Part shown: one piece after another, positions 44,040 through 52,086 of the stretch | Layout of the letters: every line of letters starts with the position of its first letter | How positions within the stretch are numbered: position 1 is the first letter of the stretch | NCBI RefSeq assembly: GCF_001937445.1 | Contig: NZ_MSKS01000032.1 | Coordinates: 1-59,949, forward strand | Source: Actinomyces oris | GTDB lineage: Bacteria; Actinomycetota; Actinomycetes; Actinomycetales; Actinomycetaceae | Reading direction: 5' to 3' | DNA: 59,949 nt | Program-made: the position numbers and the translations under genes | The notes under the pieces: model-generated | Databases searched by the model: none | What the model was told of the DNA's origin: nothing | Seen by the model: only the letters and a program-made list of their open reading frames with translations

Positions 44040-44075
44040 TCAGCGACAGCAACAGCTCCACATTCGCTTGGCCAT
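44040..44075 (-). CDS. Polycysteine leader peptide MAKRMWSCCCR
   Basis: ATG 44075 follows AGGAGAACATC, a good ribosome binding site, and codes 11 residues with three consecutive Cys before the penultimate Arg and stop. Such short actinobacterial upstream ORFs with Cys tracts are known to sense cysteine by ribosome stalling or attenuation upstream of sulfur genes. It precedes the peptide ABC operon by 58 bp on the same strand. Function here is inferred from sequence pattern and position. Confidence 0.65.
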   Translation of the reverse strand: MAKRMWSCCCR

Positions 44076-44194
44076 GATGTTCTCCTGAGAGGCACCGGAA
44101 GATGACGAGCCGACAGTAGCAGGAAGCCTGCCGAATCGCGAAAGTCGTCTCGGTCACCTGGGCCGGTGCATCGAGGTACGGCCGGCCGGTGACC

Positions 44195-45355
44195 CTAGAG
44201 GCGGGCGGTGCGGGCGGGGTCGAGGCTCAGGGCGATGCGCGTCCCGGGGGCGTGGGGGCACCGGGTCAGGGCGGTAGCACGGGTAGCACGGGCCGGCTCA
44301 CGCTCAGCCGGGACGTCCGCCCCGACGCCGGACGGCTCAGCCAGCCCGTCCGGCCCGTCCGGCCCGGCCAATCCGGCCAACCCGTCCGGTCCCGCCAGGC
44401 CTGCGAGCCGCTCGGGGTCGAGCTCGACCTCCACCTCCCACTGACCGCGACGCAGCCGCGAGGCCAGCACAGTGGCCGGCAGAGTGGCCGGCAGCGTCCC
44501 CGGTGTCTCCGGTGCCGCCGGTGTCTCCGCCTGCGCGGACCCGCCCCGCTCCCCCGGTTCCCCCGCCGCGGCCTCCACCACGCGCAGCGCGCCAGGCGCG
44601 AGGGCAAAGTCGCCGACGACGTCGAATCCCAGGAACCGCGCCACCTTGCTGCTTCCGGGGTCGGCCCACAAGCGCTGGGGGGTGTTCAGGCGCAGGAGGC
44701 GGCCGCCCTCCATGACGCCGACCCGGTCGGCCACGGTCATGGCCTCGTCCTGGTCGTGGGTGACATAGAGCGCCGTCGTACCGCCCTGGCGCAGGATGGT
44801 GCGCACGTCGGTGGCCAGCTGCTCGCGCAGGGCCCGGTCCAGGGCGGACAGGGGCTCGTCGAGCAGCAGCAGCCTCGGCGCCGGGGCCAGCGCCCGGGCC
44901 AGGGCCACCCGCTGGGCCTGCCCACCGGACAGGGTTGTCACACGCCGCCGCTCGAAGCCGGGCAGGCCGACGAGCTCGAGCATCTCGCGCACGCGCTCGC
45001 CCCGCTGGGCACGCGGCAGGCCGGTGAGCCCGTAGGCGATGTTGCTGCCGACGTCGCGGTGCTCGAAGAGCTGGCCGTCCTGGAACATGAGGCCAAAGCC
45101 GCGCTTGTGGACGGGCACGCGCACCATGCTCCGCCCGCCCCAGGCGACCTCGCCGGCGGCCACGTCCTCCAGGCCGGCCACCGCCCGCAGCAGGGAGGAC
45201 TTGCCCGAGCCGGAGGCCCCCAGGAGGGCGACGACCTCCCCGGCGGCCACCTCCAGGTCGACGCCGTCGACGGCGCGCAGGTCCCCGTAGGTCACGGCGA
45301 GCCCGCGCACGGACAGGCCCGTCGAAGCACTGGTGTCACTGGCAGTAGGGCTCAT
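44195..45355 (-). CDS. thiQ: Thiamine ABC transporter ATPase
   Basis: 386 residues from ATG 45355, overlapping the permease stop (ATGA). Walker A GASGSGKSS, signature LSGGQAQR, Walker B LLLLDEPLSALD, and His loop TALYVTHDQ. After ~260 residues of ATPase comes an unusual tail with repeats of GLAGPDG and an Ala/Glu-rich stretch; known ThiQ proteins are shorter (~230 aa). Operon context with a TPP riboswitch makes thiamine or a thiamine precursor the likely substrate. Confidence 0.82.
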   Translation of the reverse strand: MSPTASDTSASTGLSVRGLAVTYGDLRAVDGVDLEVAAGEVVALLGASGSGKSSLLRAVAGLEDVAAGEVAWGGRSMVRVPVHKRGFGLMFQDGQLFEHRDVGSNIAYGLTGLPRAQRGERVREMLELVGLPGFERRRVTTLSGGQAQRVALARALAPAPRLLLLDEPLSALDRALREQLATDVRTILRQGGTTALYVTHDQDEAMTVADRVGVMEGGRLLRLNTPQRLWADPGSSKVARFLGFDVVGDFALAPGALRVVEAAAGEPGERGGSAQAETPAAPETPGTLPATLPATVLASRLRRGQWEVEVELDPERLAGLAGPDGLAGLAGPDGPDGLAEPSGVGADVPAEREPARATRATALTRCPHAPGTRIALSLDPARTARL

Positions 45356-47358
45356 GGCCGCTCGCCTCCGTCCGTCCTGGGCCCGCGCACCCGAGCCGCC
45401 TCGTTGCTTCCACCCGTCGCGCCCGCGCTCCCGCCCCGCCCAGGGCCGAGCCGGGTCTGGAGCCACTCGCAGCCGAGCATGACGGCGGCGCTGCCCACCG
45501 CCAGAACCACGCCCCCGGCCAGCGCCATCCCCTGGTTCTGGGAGCCGGGGCTGCCGATGAGCCGGTAGACGACCACCGGCAGGGTCGGCTCCTGGGGGCG
45601 GGCCAGGAACGACGTCGCCCCGAACTCCCCCAGCGACGTCGCCAGCGCGAAGCCGGCCGCCAGCCCGCCGGCGCGCAGCAGCTGGGGCCCGTCCACGGTC
45701 GCCAGCACCCGGCCGGGCCCGGCCCCCAGGGCGGCGGCCGCCTCGCGCTGACGCGGGTCAATGGCGCGCAGCGCCGGCAGCAGGGTGCGCACCACAAGCG
45801 GCACCGCCACCACGGCCTGCGCCAGCGGCAGGATCCACCAGGAGCGGGTCAGGGCCAGCGGCGGGCGCGCCAGGGTGATGAGGAAGCCGAAGCCGACCGT
45901 CACGGCGGAAACGCCCAGCGGCAGCATGAAAGCGGCGTCGAGCCCGGCGATGACCCGGGCCAGCGCCCGGCTGCGGGGTCGGCGCGAGACCACCAGGCAC
46001 ACCGCCACCCCCAGGCTCAGGGCGATGGCCGCCGCCGCCACGGCCACGGCCACCGAGTTGGCGGCCGCCTCCCACACGGTCACGAGCAGGGCGCTGCGCC
46101 CACCGGTCGAGCCCAGGTCGGTGTAGTTCGCCAGGGTCCAGGCGCGGTCGCGCTGCAGGGAGCGCGCCACCAGCACCGCCATCGGCGCCACCAGCAGCCC
46201 TACGACCGTGGCCGCAGTGACCGCGAGCGCGGGGGCGTCGGCGGCCCGCAGCCGCGAGGCGGGAACCTCGGTGCGCAGGCGCAGGCGCGTCTGGGTGGCG
46301 GCGCGCGCCCGCTCGGCCACCCACAGGGCCAGGGCGATGACGCCGAGCTGAACCACGGACAGGACGGCGGCGCCCCGCAGGTCCAGGTACTGGGTGGTCA
46401 GCCGGTAGATCTCGGTTTCGACGGTGCCGATCCCCACCCCGCCGAGCACGAGCACCACCCCGTAGGCGGTGGCGCAGAACAGGAAGGTCAGGGAGGCGGC
46501 CGAGGCGATGGCGGGGGCCAGCGCGGGCAGGGTGACGGTGGCGAAGGCTCGCATCGGCGAGGCCCCCAGCGCCCGGGCGGCCTCCACGGCGCGCGGGTCG
46601 AGCCGCGACCACATGGTGCCCACGGTACGCACCACGAGCCCGTAGTTGAAGAAGGCCAGCGCGGCCACCACCGCGGTCAGGGTCCCGTCCAGGTCCAGGG
46701 CCTCCAGGGGCCCGCCGCGGGTGACCAGGGCGTGGAAGGCGACGCCGACGACGACGCTGGGCAGCACGAAGGGCACGGTCACCACCCCGCGCAGCAGGTC
46801 GCGGCCGGGGAAGGCGCGCCGGTAGAGGACGAGGGCACCGGGGATGCCGAGGGCCACGCACACGGCGGTGCCCAGTACCGCCTGGGTGAGGGTCTGTCCC
46901 AGGATCCGCCAAGTGCGCTCGCGGGCCAGGACCTCGCCGAAGCCGCTCAGGTCCAGGGCACCGTCGGGGGCGAGGCCGCGACCCATGAGCGTGGCCACGG
47001 GCCAGGCGAAGAAGACCGCCAGGAAGGCCAGCGGGCCGACGACGGCCAGGGTCCAGCCGACCCGCTCACCCCAGCCGGGCCGGGGGCCGCCGGCGCGTCG
47101 GGCAGCCGCCGCGCCGCCCCCAGCCGGCCGGACTGCCGTCCCCGACGTCAGCCCCACCCCCGGCGCCGACGCCGCTGTCACCGGGGAGGCTCCGGCGTCG
47201 GGCCGGACCGGACCGCCTCCCGAGCCATCCGCCGAGCGCTGCGCCCCGGCCACCACCCGGGCCCGGCGGCGCGTGCCGACGGGCTCAGCGTTCCGGGAGG
47301 CTCCGGCGTCGGGCCGCGCGGCAGCGTCGGCGGCGGTCTCCTCGCCCGGCGCGCTCAC
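45352..47358 (-). CDS. thiP: Thiamine ABC transporter permease (fused double permease)
   Basis: 668 residues from GTG 47358, which overlaps the stop of the binding-protein gene (GTGA). About 85 residues of disordered Ala/Gly/Pro sequence precede a core of about twelve helices. Two EAA-type loops are visible (VEAARALGASPMRAFATVTL and QREAAAALGAGPGRVLATVD), as in ThiP, which is a fused dimer of permease domains. It forms the membrane channel with ThiQ. Confidence 0.85.
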   Translation of the reverse strand: MSAPGEETAADAAARPDAGASRNAEPVGTRRRARVVAGAQRSADGSGGGPVRPDAGASPVTAASAPGVGLTSGTAVRPAGGGAAAARRAGGPRPGWGERVGWTLAVVGPLAFLAVFFAWPVATLMGRGLAPDGALDLSGFGEVLARERTWRILGQTLTQAVLGTAVCVALGIPGALVLYRRAFPGRDLLRGVVTVPFVLPSVVVGVAFHALVTRGGPLEALDLDGTLTAVVAALAFFNYGLVVRTVGTMWSRLDPRAVEAARALGASPMRAFATVTLPALAPAIASAASLTFLFCATAYGVVLVLGGVGIGTVETEIYRLTTQYLDLRGAAVLSVVQLGVIALALWVAERARAATQTRLRLRTEVPASRLRAADAPALAVTAATVVGLLVAPMAVLVARSLQRDRAWTLANYTDLGSTGGRSALLVTVWEAAANSVAVAVAAAAIALSLGVAVCLVVSRRPRSRALARVIAGLDAAFMLPLGVSAVTVGFGFLITLARPPLALTRSWWILPLAQAVVAVPLVVRTLLPALRAIDPRQREAAAALGAGPGRVLATVDGPQLLRAGGLAAGFALATSLGEFGATSFLARPQEPTLPVVVYRLIGSPGSQNQGMALAGGVVLAVGSAAVMLGCEWLQTRLGPGRGGSAGATGGSNEAARVRGPRTDGGERP

Positions 47359-48440
47359 TTGCCGACGGCCTCGGTCCAGGTGCCCAGCCACTCCTCGCGG
47401 TAGGTGGTGATCTCCTTGGGCTCGACCTTCACCGGCGACTTCGACAGCGGCCCGAACTTGGTGAGGGCCTCGGGCAGGGCGGCGTCGGGCAGGACCGGGT
47501 ACATGTACATCTGGCCGGGGATGTCCTCCTGGACGGCCTTGGAGAGCATCCACTCCACGAAGGCCTTGCCGCCCTCGGGGTTGGCGGCGCCCTTGAGGAC
47601 CCCGGCGTACTCGACCTGGCGGAAGGCGGTGTCGAGCAGGGCTGAGGTGGAGCTGGAGCTCTTGTCCTTGGAGACCGTGAAGGAGGGCGAGGAGGCGTAG
47701 GACACGACGATGGGGTAGGTGCCCTTGCCGCTGCCGGAGAAGTCGGTCTCGTAGGCGGCGCTCCAGTCCTCGGCGATCCGGGCGCCGTTGGCCATGAGCT
47801 GCTTCCAGTAGCCGGCGAAGGAGCCGGCGCCGAAGTGGCCGATGGTGGCCAGCAGCCAGGCCATGCCGGGTGAGGAGTTCGTGGGGTTGATGGCCACGAG
47901 CAGGCCCTTGTACTCGGGCTTGGTGAGGTCCTCGAAAGTGGCCGGGGGCGTGAGGCCCTTGCCGGTGAAGTAGCCGGTGTCGATGTTGAGGCAGACGTCG
48001 CCGACGTCGATGGGCGCCAGGGCCGGGGTGTCGGCGACGACGTAGATCTCGGCGCCCTTGGGCGGGGTGACGGTGGCGGAGGTGTCGATGACACCCTGGT
48101 CGAGGGCGCGGGAGGCGTAGGTGTTGTCGATGCCGAAGACGGCGTCGCCCAGGGGCGCGTCCTTGGTCAGGACGAGCTTGTTGACCAGGGCGCCGGCGTC
48201 CCCGGAGGTGGCGACCTTGAGGGTGTAGCCGGTCTCGGAGGTGAAGGCCTTGACGAGGTCCTCCGAGACGTGGAACGAGTCGTGGGTGACGACGGTGACG
48301 GTCTTGGAGTCGGCTTTCTTGCCCTTGCCGCAGGCGGCCAGGCCCAGGCCGACGGCGCCGGCGGCGGTTCCGGCGAGCAGGGCGCGGCGGCTGAGGGCCG
48401 GGTGGGGCCGGCCGGGGCGGCGGGTGGACTGGATACTCAT
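47355..48440 (-). CDS. thiB: Thiamine ABC transporter substrate-binding lipoprotein
   Basis: 361 residues from ATG 48440, with AGGAGG upstream. Twin-arginine signal SRRALLAGTAAGAVGLGLAA ends in lipobox LAAC. The mature part follows ThiB/TbpA: VTVVTHDSFHVSEDLVKAF, GDAVFGIDNTYASRALDQGV, NPTNSSPGMAWLLATIGHF. It captures thiamine at the cell surface. First gene of thiBPQ, directly downstream of the TPP riboswitch. Confidence 0.9.
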   Translation of the reverse strand: MSIQSTRRPGRPHPALSRRALLAGTAAGAVGLGLAACGKGKKADSKTVTVVTHDSFHVSEDLVKAFTSETGYTLKVATSGDAGALVNKLVLTKDAPLGDAVFGIDNTYASRALDQGVIDTSATVTPPKGAEIYVVADTPALAPIDVGDVCLNIDTGYFTGKGLTPPATFEDLTKPEYKGLLVAINPTNSSPGMAWLLATIGHFGAGSFAGYWKQLMANGARIAEDWSAAYETDFSGSGKGTYPIVVSYASSPSFTVSKDKSSSSTSALLDTAFRQVEYAGVLKGAANPEGGKAFVEWMLSKAVQEDIPGQMYMYPVLPDAALPEALTKFGPLSKSPVKVEPKEITTYREEWLGTWTEAVGK

Positions 48441-48506
48441 GTGTGCCTCCTGGATGGTTCTCCGGAGGGCCCGGCGACCACCTGCGGCGCGCCGGGGAGA
48501 TGGTCT

Positions 48507-48632
48507 CGACTTCCTTCGCCGGTACTAACCGGAGCAGGTTCGAGGGTCTGCGGGCTTCCGCACTCTCAGCGCCGTCGGCGTCGGCCCATCGGCCAGTGGC
48601 GGCCGGGCCGACGACGGGGCGCTCCCCTGTCG
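48507..48632 (-). promoter_or_regulatory. TPP riboswitch (THI element)
   Basis: The transcript reads ACAGGGGAGCGCCCCG, GCTGAGAGTG, GACCCTCGAACCTG, then CCGGTTAGTACCGGCGAAGG, the conserved TPP-sensing core. CGAC (48629-48632) and GTCG (48507-48510) close helix P1. The P3 stem is extended by a GC-rich insertion. It lies 66 bp before thiB; binding of TPP should switch the thiBPQ operon off, probably by hiding the ribosome binding site. Confidence 0.93.
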
Positions 48633-48756
48633 TTGCAGGTCGACTCTAGTTCGAGGGCGCCCGCTGACACCAACCCCGTCCGGCCCGTGCCACGCGCCCG
48701 AGCCTCGCCGCGGCCCCCGCCCGCATCGCCCTCCCGCGCGTTCCGGCGTCTGCCGC

Positions 48757-48824
48757 CAGTTCGTACCGTAGGCCTCCGGTTCGTACCCTGAACCCCCGAA
48801 CGCGCGACCTAAGGTACGAACGCG
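48757..48824. repeat. Intergenic GTTCGTA element, copy D
   Basis: Reads CAGTTCGTACCGTAGG, CCGGTTCGTACCCTGAACCC, CCGAACGCG and TAAGGTACGAACGCG. The middle and right arm match copies B and C closely. It is the main content of the 471-bp gap 48633-49103, which otherwise holds only the YdcF promoter region and the likely promoter of the thi operon. Confidence 0.65.
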
Positions 48825-49103
48825 TGGGGTCGACAGCCGGCACACGACCGGCCCGGTCACCTCACCCCAGGGAGGAGCCGGGGCGCGCGCCGTCGTCCGA
48901 AGGGTGGAGGGCCGCCTCCCACGAATCGTTCCAACGACGCTCACACTCACTGAGCGCCGCCTCCTAACCTGATCGCATGAGCGCAAGGCGATCAAGGCGG
49001 CATCTGCCGGCTCCGCACCTGTGATGAACGCCGACTCGTCGGCCCCACCACCCCGCGCCTCAGAAAAACCCGACACCCCTGCACCACGAGAGGAAGCCAC
49101 CCC

Positions 49104-50171
49104 ATGAGCACCCCCTGGTTCCTCCCCGCTCCGCTGGTCGACGTCGCCGCCCTGGCACTGTGGTGGGGGCTCCTCAAGCTCTCGCGACGCCGCGACAACC
49201 GTCGGCTGCGCAACGGAATCCTGTTTCTGCTCCTGGCCGGCGCTACGGTCAGAGCCCTGCTCCACCTGGCCTCCCTCATCCCCGCCCTCAAGCTCCCGGT
49301 GGGACTGAGCAGTGCCGCCTTCTTCCTGCTCATCGCCCTCATGCCGTTCCTGCTCATGTTCAACGGCGTCGTCCTCATCCGCCGCGAGGGCCGGCGCCTG
49401 AGCAACCTGCTGTGCCTGGCGGCCGGCCTGGGACTCATCGCCACACCAGTGGCCGCCGTCGCCCTCGTGGCCACCGCCAGCCCCTGGACCCTGCTGGTCG
49501 CCGCCCTCATGTTCTGCGCCTGCGCCTACCTGGGCGTCTTCCTCCTCATCTTCCTGGGCCAGACGGCGGTGCAGCGGATCTGGGGCGGGCGCCGGGCGAT
49601 GCCGCACCCCGACGTCGTCGTGGTCCATGGCGCCGGACTCATCAACGGGAAGGTCGGGCCGCTGCTGGGCTCGCGGATCAAGGGCGGCATCGAGGCCTGG
49701 CAAGACGAGGAGGCTCTGCGCCCCGGCGTGCCGCTGCTGGTCATGAGCGGCGGACAGGGCGCCGACGAGCCGGTCAGCGAGGCGCGCGCCATGGCCGACT
49801 ACGCAATCGCCCGCGGCGTCCCGCCTGAGCGGATCCTCCTGGAGGACCGCTCGACGACGACCCGCACGAACATCTCCTACACGCGCGACCTCCTGGCCGA
49901 GCGCGGCATGACGGACCCGCAGGTGCTGCTGGTGACGAGCTCCTTCCACGCAGTGCGCACCGCGATCCTGGCCTCCGACATGGGGGTGCCGTGGGCAGTC
50001 GCGCCGGCGCGCACGGCCTGGTTCTACATCGTCAACGCCTGGCTGCGCGAGTACGTCGCCGTCCTGACCTACCGGCGCCGCCCCGCCCTGGCCTGCGCCG
50101 GTATCGCCGGGGTCTTCGCCGTGCTGTACGCGCTGCTGGTCCTCGGCGCGCAGACGGGGCATATCGGCTGA
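49104..50171 (+). CDS. YdcF/SanA-family (DUF218) membrane protein
   Basis: 355 residues from ATG 49104 (GAGGAAGCC upstream). Four or five hydrophobic helices occupy the first ~155 residues. The DUF218 domain follows: DVVVVHGAGLINGKVGPLLG, LLVMSGGQGADEPVSEARAM, and LEDRSTTTRTNISYTRDLL. One more helix ends the protein. Family members are linked to cell-envelope and vancomycin-type barrier functions; the reaction is unknown. Confidence 0.87.
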   Translation: MSTPWFLPAPLVDVAALALWWGLLKLSRRRDNRRLRNGILFLLLAGATVRALLHLASLIPALKLPVGLSSAAFFLLIALMPFLLMFNGVVLIRREGRRLSNLLCLAAGLGLIATPVAAVALVATASPWTLLVAALMFCACAYLGVFLLIFLGQTAVQRIWGGRRAMPHPDVVVVHGAGLINGKVGPLLGSRIKGGIEAWQDEEALRPGVPLLVMSGGQGADEPVSEARAMADYAIARGVPPERILLEDRSTTTRTNISYTRDLLAERGMTDPQVLLVTSSFHAVRTAILASDMGVPWAVAPARTAWFYIVNAWLREYVAVLTYRRRPALACAGIAGVFAVLYALLVLGAQTGHIG

Positions 50172-50216
50172 GGGAGGCGGCCTTTCCCGCCCAAGAATTT
50201 CAGAATGGTTGTTCTT

Positions 50217-50242
50217 GAATGACCGTTCTAGAACGTCTATTC
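50217..50242. promoter_or_regulatory. 26-bp dyad operator of the short TetR gene
   Basis: GAAT-N3-CGTTCTAGAACG-N3-ATTC is perfectly symmetric and ends eight bases before the TetR ATG. TATTCT at 50238-50243 could be a -10 box that would make the message leaderless, and no ribosome binding site is visible. Autorepression by the TetR is likely. Confidence 0.6.
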
Positions 50243-50249
50243 TGGATTC

Positions 50250-50699
50250 ATGGGACGACGACGTACCTTCATCGAGAGCGAGGCCATCAGCTCCGCCACG
50301 GCGGTCTTCGCCGAGCGCGGTTTCGCGGGAGCCTCCGTGGACGACCTGGTGCGGGCCACCGGCGTCAACCGCGCCAGCCTCTACGGGGTCTTCGGCTCCA
50401 AGGACGGGCTCTTCCAACGCTGCCTCACCGAGGCACTGGCCGCTCTGAGTCCTGCGGACACCTCAGGCAGCCCGGCCGACGCCGCAGAGGCGAGCCACGA
50501 GGAGCTCGACCTGGTCCTCGTGGCGCTCATGGAGATCGCCCCCGGGGACGCGGCCGTGCGCGAGGCCCTCGAGGTCGCCTTGAACCGGGCGGAGATCACC
50601 GCCGAGGCGCTGGGCCGGCGCCTGCTGGAGCGGGCCGGCGCTGCGACGTCGAGCTCGGCCGCAGCGACCCGAAAGACATCGGCCTCACCGCCGACGTAA
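50250..50699 (+). CDS. Short TetR-family regulator
   Basis: 149 residues. The helix-turn-helix is complete: FAERGFAGASVDDLVRATGV and NRASLYGVFGSKDGLF (about residues 20-56). TetR proteins usually have ~190 residues; this one ends in Ser/Ala/Thr-rich sequence at 149, so the ligand domain is truncated or frameshifted near residue 128. It lies under a strong dyad. The next gene at 50781 is probably co-transcribed. Confidence 0.75.
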   Translation: MGRRRTFIESEAISSATAVFAERGFAGASVDDLVRATGVNRASLYGVFGSKDGLFQRCLTEALAALSPADTSGSPADAAEASHEELDLVLVALMEIAPGDAAVREALEVALNRAEITAEALGRRLLERAGAATSSSAAATRKTSASPPT

Positions 50700-50780
50700 T
50701 CCGTTCCAGCCCCGCGCTCACTAGCCAGACCACCAGCTCACTTCCACCCAACCGACCTGCCCACGAGAGGAGCAGACATC

Positions 50781-51146
50781 ATGAGCCGCAACACCGTCAC
50801 CATCACCGACACCACCTTGAGCGTTGAGCCGCACGGGCTGGACAAGATGTGGTCCTACACCTCCCGCCTGGAGATCCCGCTCGCGCACGTACGCGGCGCC
50901 ACGCACGACCCCGGCCTGCGCCACGAACCCAAGGGCTGGCGTGGGCCCGGCCTGCAGGCCGGCAGCAAGCTCTCCGGGACCTTTCACGCCGAGGGCACGG
51001 CTCAGTTCTGGAACATCTCCGGTTACGAGAACACGCTGGTCGTCACCCTGGAGGACGAGCGCTTCACGCACCTCTACCTCACGGTCGACGATCCCGCCGG
51101 CTTGGCCGCACAGATCAACGCCGCCATCCGCCCCGCCCAGGCGTGA
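50781..51146 (+). CDS. Small conserved protein, possible PH-like fold
   Basis: 121 residues from ATG 50781 (AGAGGAG upstream). Alternating hydrophobic strands and an IPLAHVRGA segment near residue 32 followed by FTHLYLTVDDPAGLAAQINA resemble bacterial PH-like domains, whose last helix caps a beta barrel. No signal or membrane helix is present. Probably co-regulated by the TetR before it. Fold is a guess; function unknown. Confidence 0.55.
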   Translation: MSRNTVTITDTTLSVEPHGLDKMWSYTSRLEIPLAHVRGATHDPGLRHEPKGWRGPGLQAGSKLSGTFHAEGTAQFWNISGYENTLVVTLEDERFTHLYLTVDDPAGLAAQINAAIRPAQA

Positions 51147-51148
51147 GT

Positions 51149-51235
51149 CCAGGAGGCTTATTCACAGCATCCGTCAAAGGTGCTCTGACCTGCGCAGATG
51201 CTGGAGTCGGCTAGCCCTGTGAATAAGCCTCCAGG
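51149..51235. mobile_element. 87-bp MITE-like element
   Basis: Left end CCAGGAGGCTTATTCACAG (51149-51167) and right end CTGTGAATAAGCCTCCAGG (51217-51235) are a 19-bp inverted pair with one mismatch. It begins three bases after the preceding stop. The core GCTCTGACCTGCGCAGATG (51182-51200) is the reverse complement of a core in the two 157-bp MITEs nearby. Confidence 0.6.
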
Positions 51236-51302
51236 TGTGAGCCCGCCGCCCCATTCAGGCAGCGGCTCAGCACCACACACCACGACACCCATCACTCTCC
51301 CG

Positions 51303-51368
51303 CGCGTTCGTGGGGTGAGGCGCTGCTTCAAGCCCTGACCCCCGAACGCGCGGCGCACGGTACGAGCA
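51303..51368. repeat. Intergenic GTTCGTA element, copy E (degenerate)
   Basis: Reads CGCGTTCGTGGGGTGAGG, CCTGACCCCCGAACGCGCGG and CACGGTACGAGCA. The arms are degraded but the order of words matches copies B-D. With the MITE it fills most of the 376-bp gap 51147-51522. Confidence 0.5.
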
Positions 51369-51522
51369 CCCAGGCCCCGCAGTTGGCGCCACGCGGGCGG
51401 GACTGGCTGCAGCGTCGGCCCGGGTACGGCATGATCGGGACGGAACGGGCCGACTCCGTCGGCCCCACCACCAAGCACGCAGGTACCCACGACGCCGCCC
51501 GACCGGGGCGCAAGGAGGACTC

Positions 51523-51840
51523 ATGAGCGCACAGGACCCCGCCCAGACCGACCAGACCACCGACTTCATGTGGAAGGCGACCGCAGCCGTGGCAACGCTC
51601 GCCTCCGGGTTCGTGGCCGAGAAGGTCGTGGCGCTCGGATGGCGAGTGATCTCAGGCCGGCCCGCCCCGCGCGAGGAGGACCAGCTCCTCAACTACAAGC
51701 TGGCTGAGATCGTCACCTTCGCCATCATCTCCGGGGCCACCGTCACCCTGGTGCGTGAGCTCGGGCTGCGCCAGGCCGCCAAGTGGTACAGCGCCCGCCG
51801 TCCCGACTCCCCCTACGCGCTGCGCGCCATCAGCGCCTGA
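51523..51840 (+). CDS. DUF4235 small membrane protein
   Basis: 105 residues from ATG 51523 (AAGGAGG upstream). DUF4235 pattern: WKATAAVATLASGFVAEKVV, ALGWRVISGRPAP, then AEIVTFAIISGATVTLVREL. Two membrane helices flank a short polar loop. Actinobacterial family of unknown function, probably an inner-membrane protein. A 157-bp MITE begins 51 bases after its stop. Confidence 0.85.
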   Translation: MSAQDPAQTDQTTDFMWKATAAVATLASGFVAEKVVALGWRVISGRPAPREEDQLLNYKLAEIVTFAIISGATVTLVRELGLRQAAKWYSARRPDSPYALRAISA

Positions 51841-51891
51841 GGACTCCGTGCCGGCCCCATTGCGGGGTCGGCACACTATTCTGGTGGTCCC

Positions 51892-52048
51892 GTGTCACGA
51901 TTGGCGACTTTTCCAGCCGGCACACCGTTCACGAGGCGCCTCCACGCGCCGGGCGCTGCTACATCTGCGCAGGTCAGAGCCAGCCTCCGAGGATTCGGCC
52001 GAGCTCGCGGCCGATGGCCGCGCCTCGAAAAGTCGCCAATCGTGACAC
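51892..52048. mobile_element. 157-bp MITE, copy 1
   Basis: Ends are a 22-bp perfect inverted repeat: left starts GTGTCACGATTGGCGACTTT, right ends AAAGTCGCCAATCGTGACAC. It carries the core CATCTGCGCAGGTCAGAGC (51962-51980) and no coding capacity. An obvious target duplication is not visible. It ends 38 bp before the stop of the twin-YbjN gene. Confidence 0.8.
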
Positions 52049-52086
52049 TTTCTCCTCTGTCGCGCCTCAGCCCCAGGCCCCCGTTC

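Noticed and set aside
48977-49024. 14-codon ORF upstream of the YdcF-like gene as a possible leader peptide
   Set aside because: No good ribosome binding site and no residue pattern that would link it to regulation.
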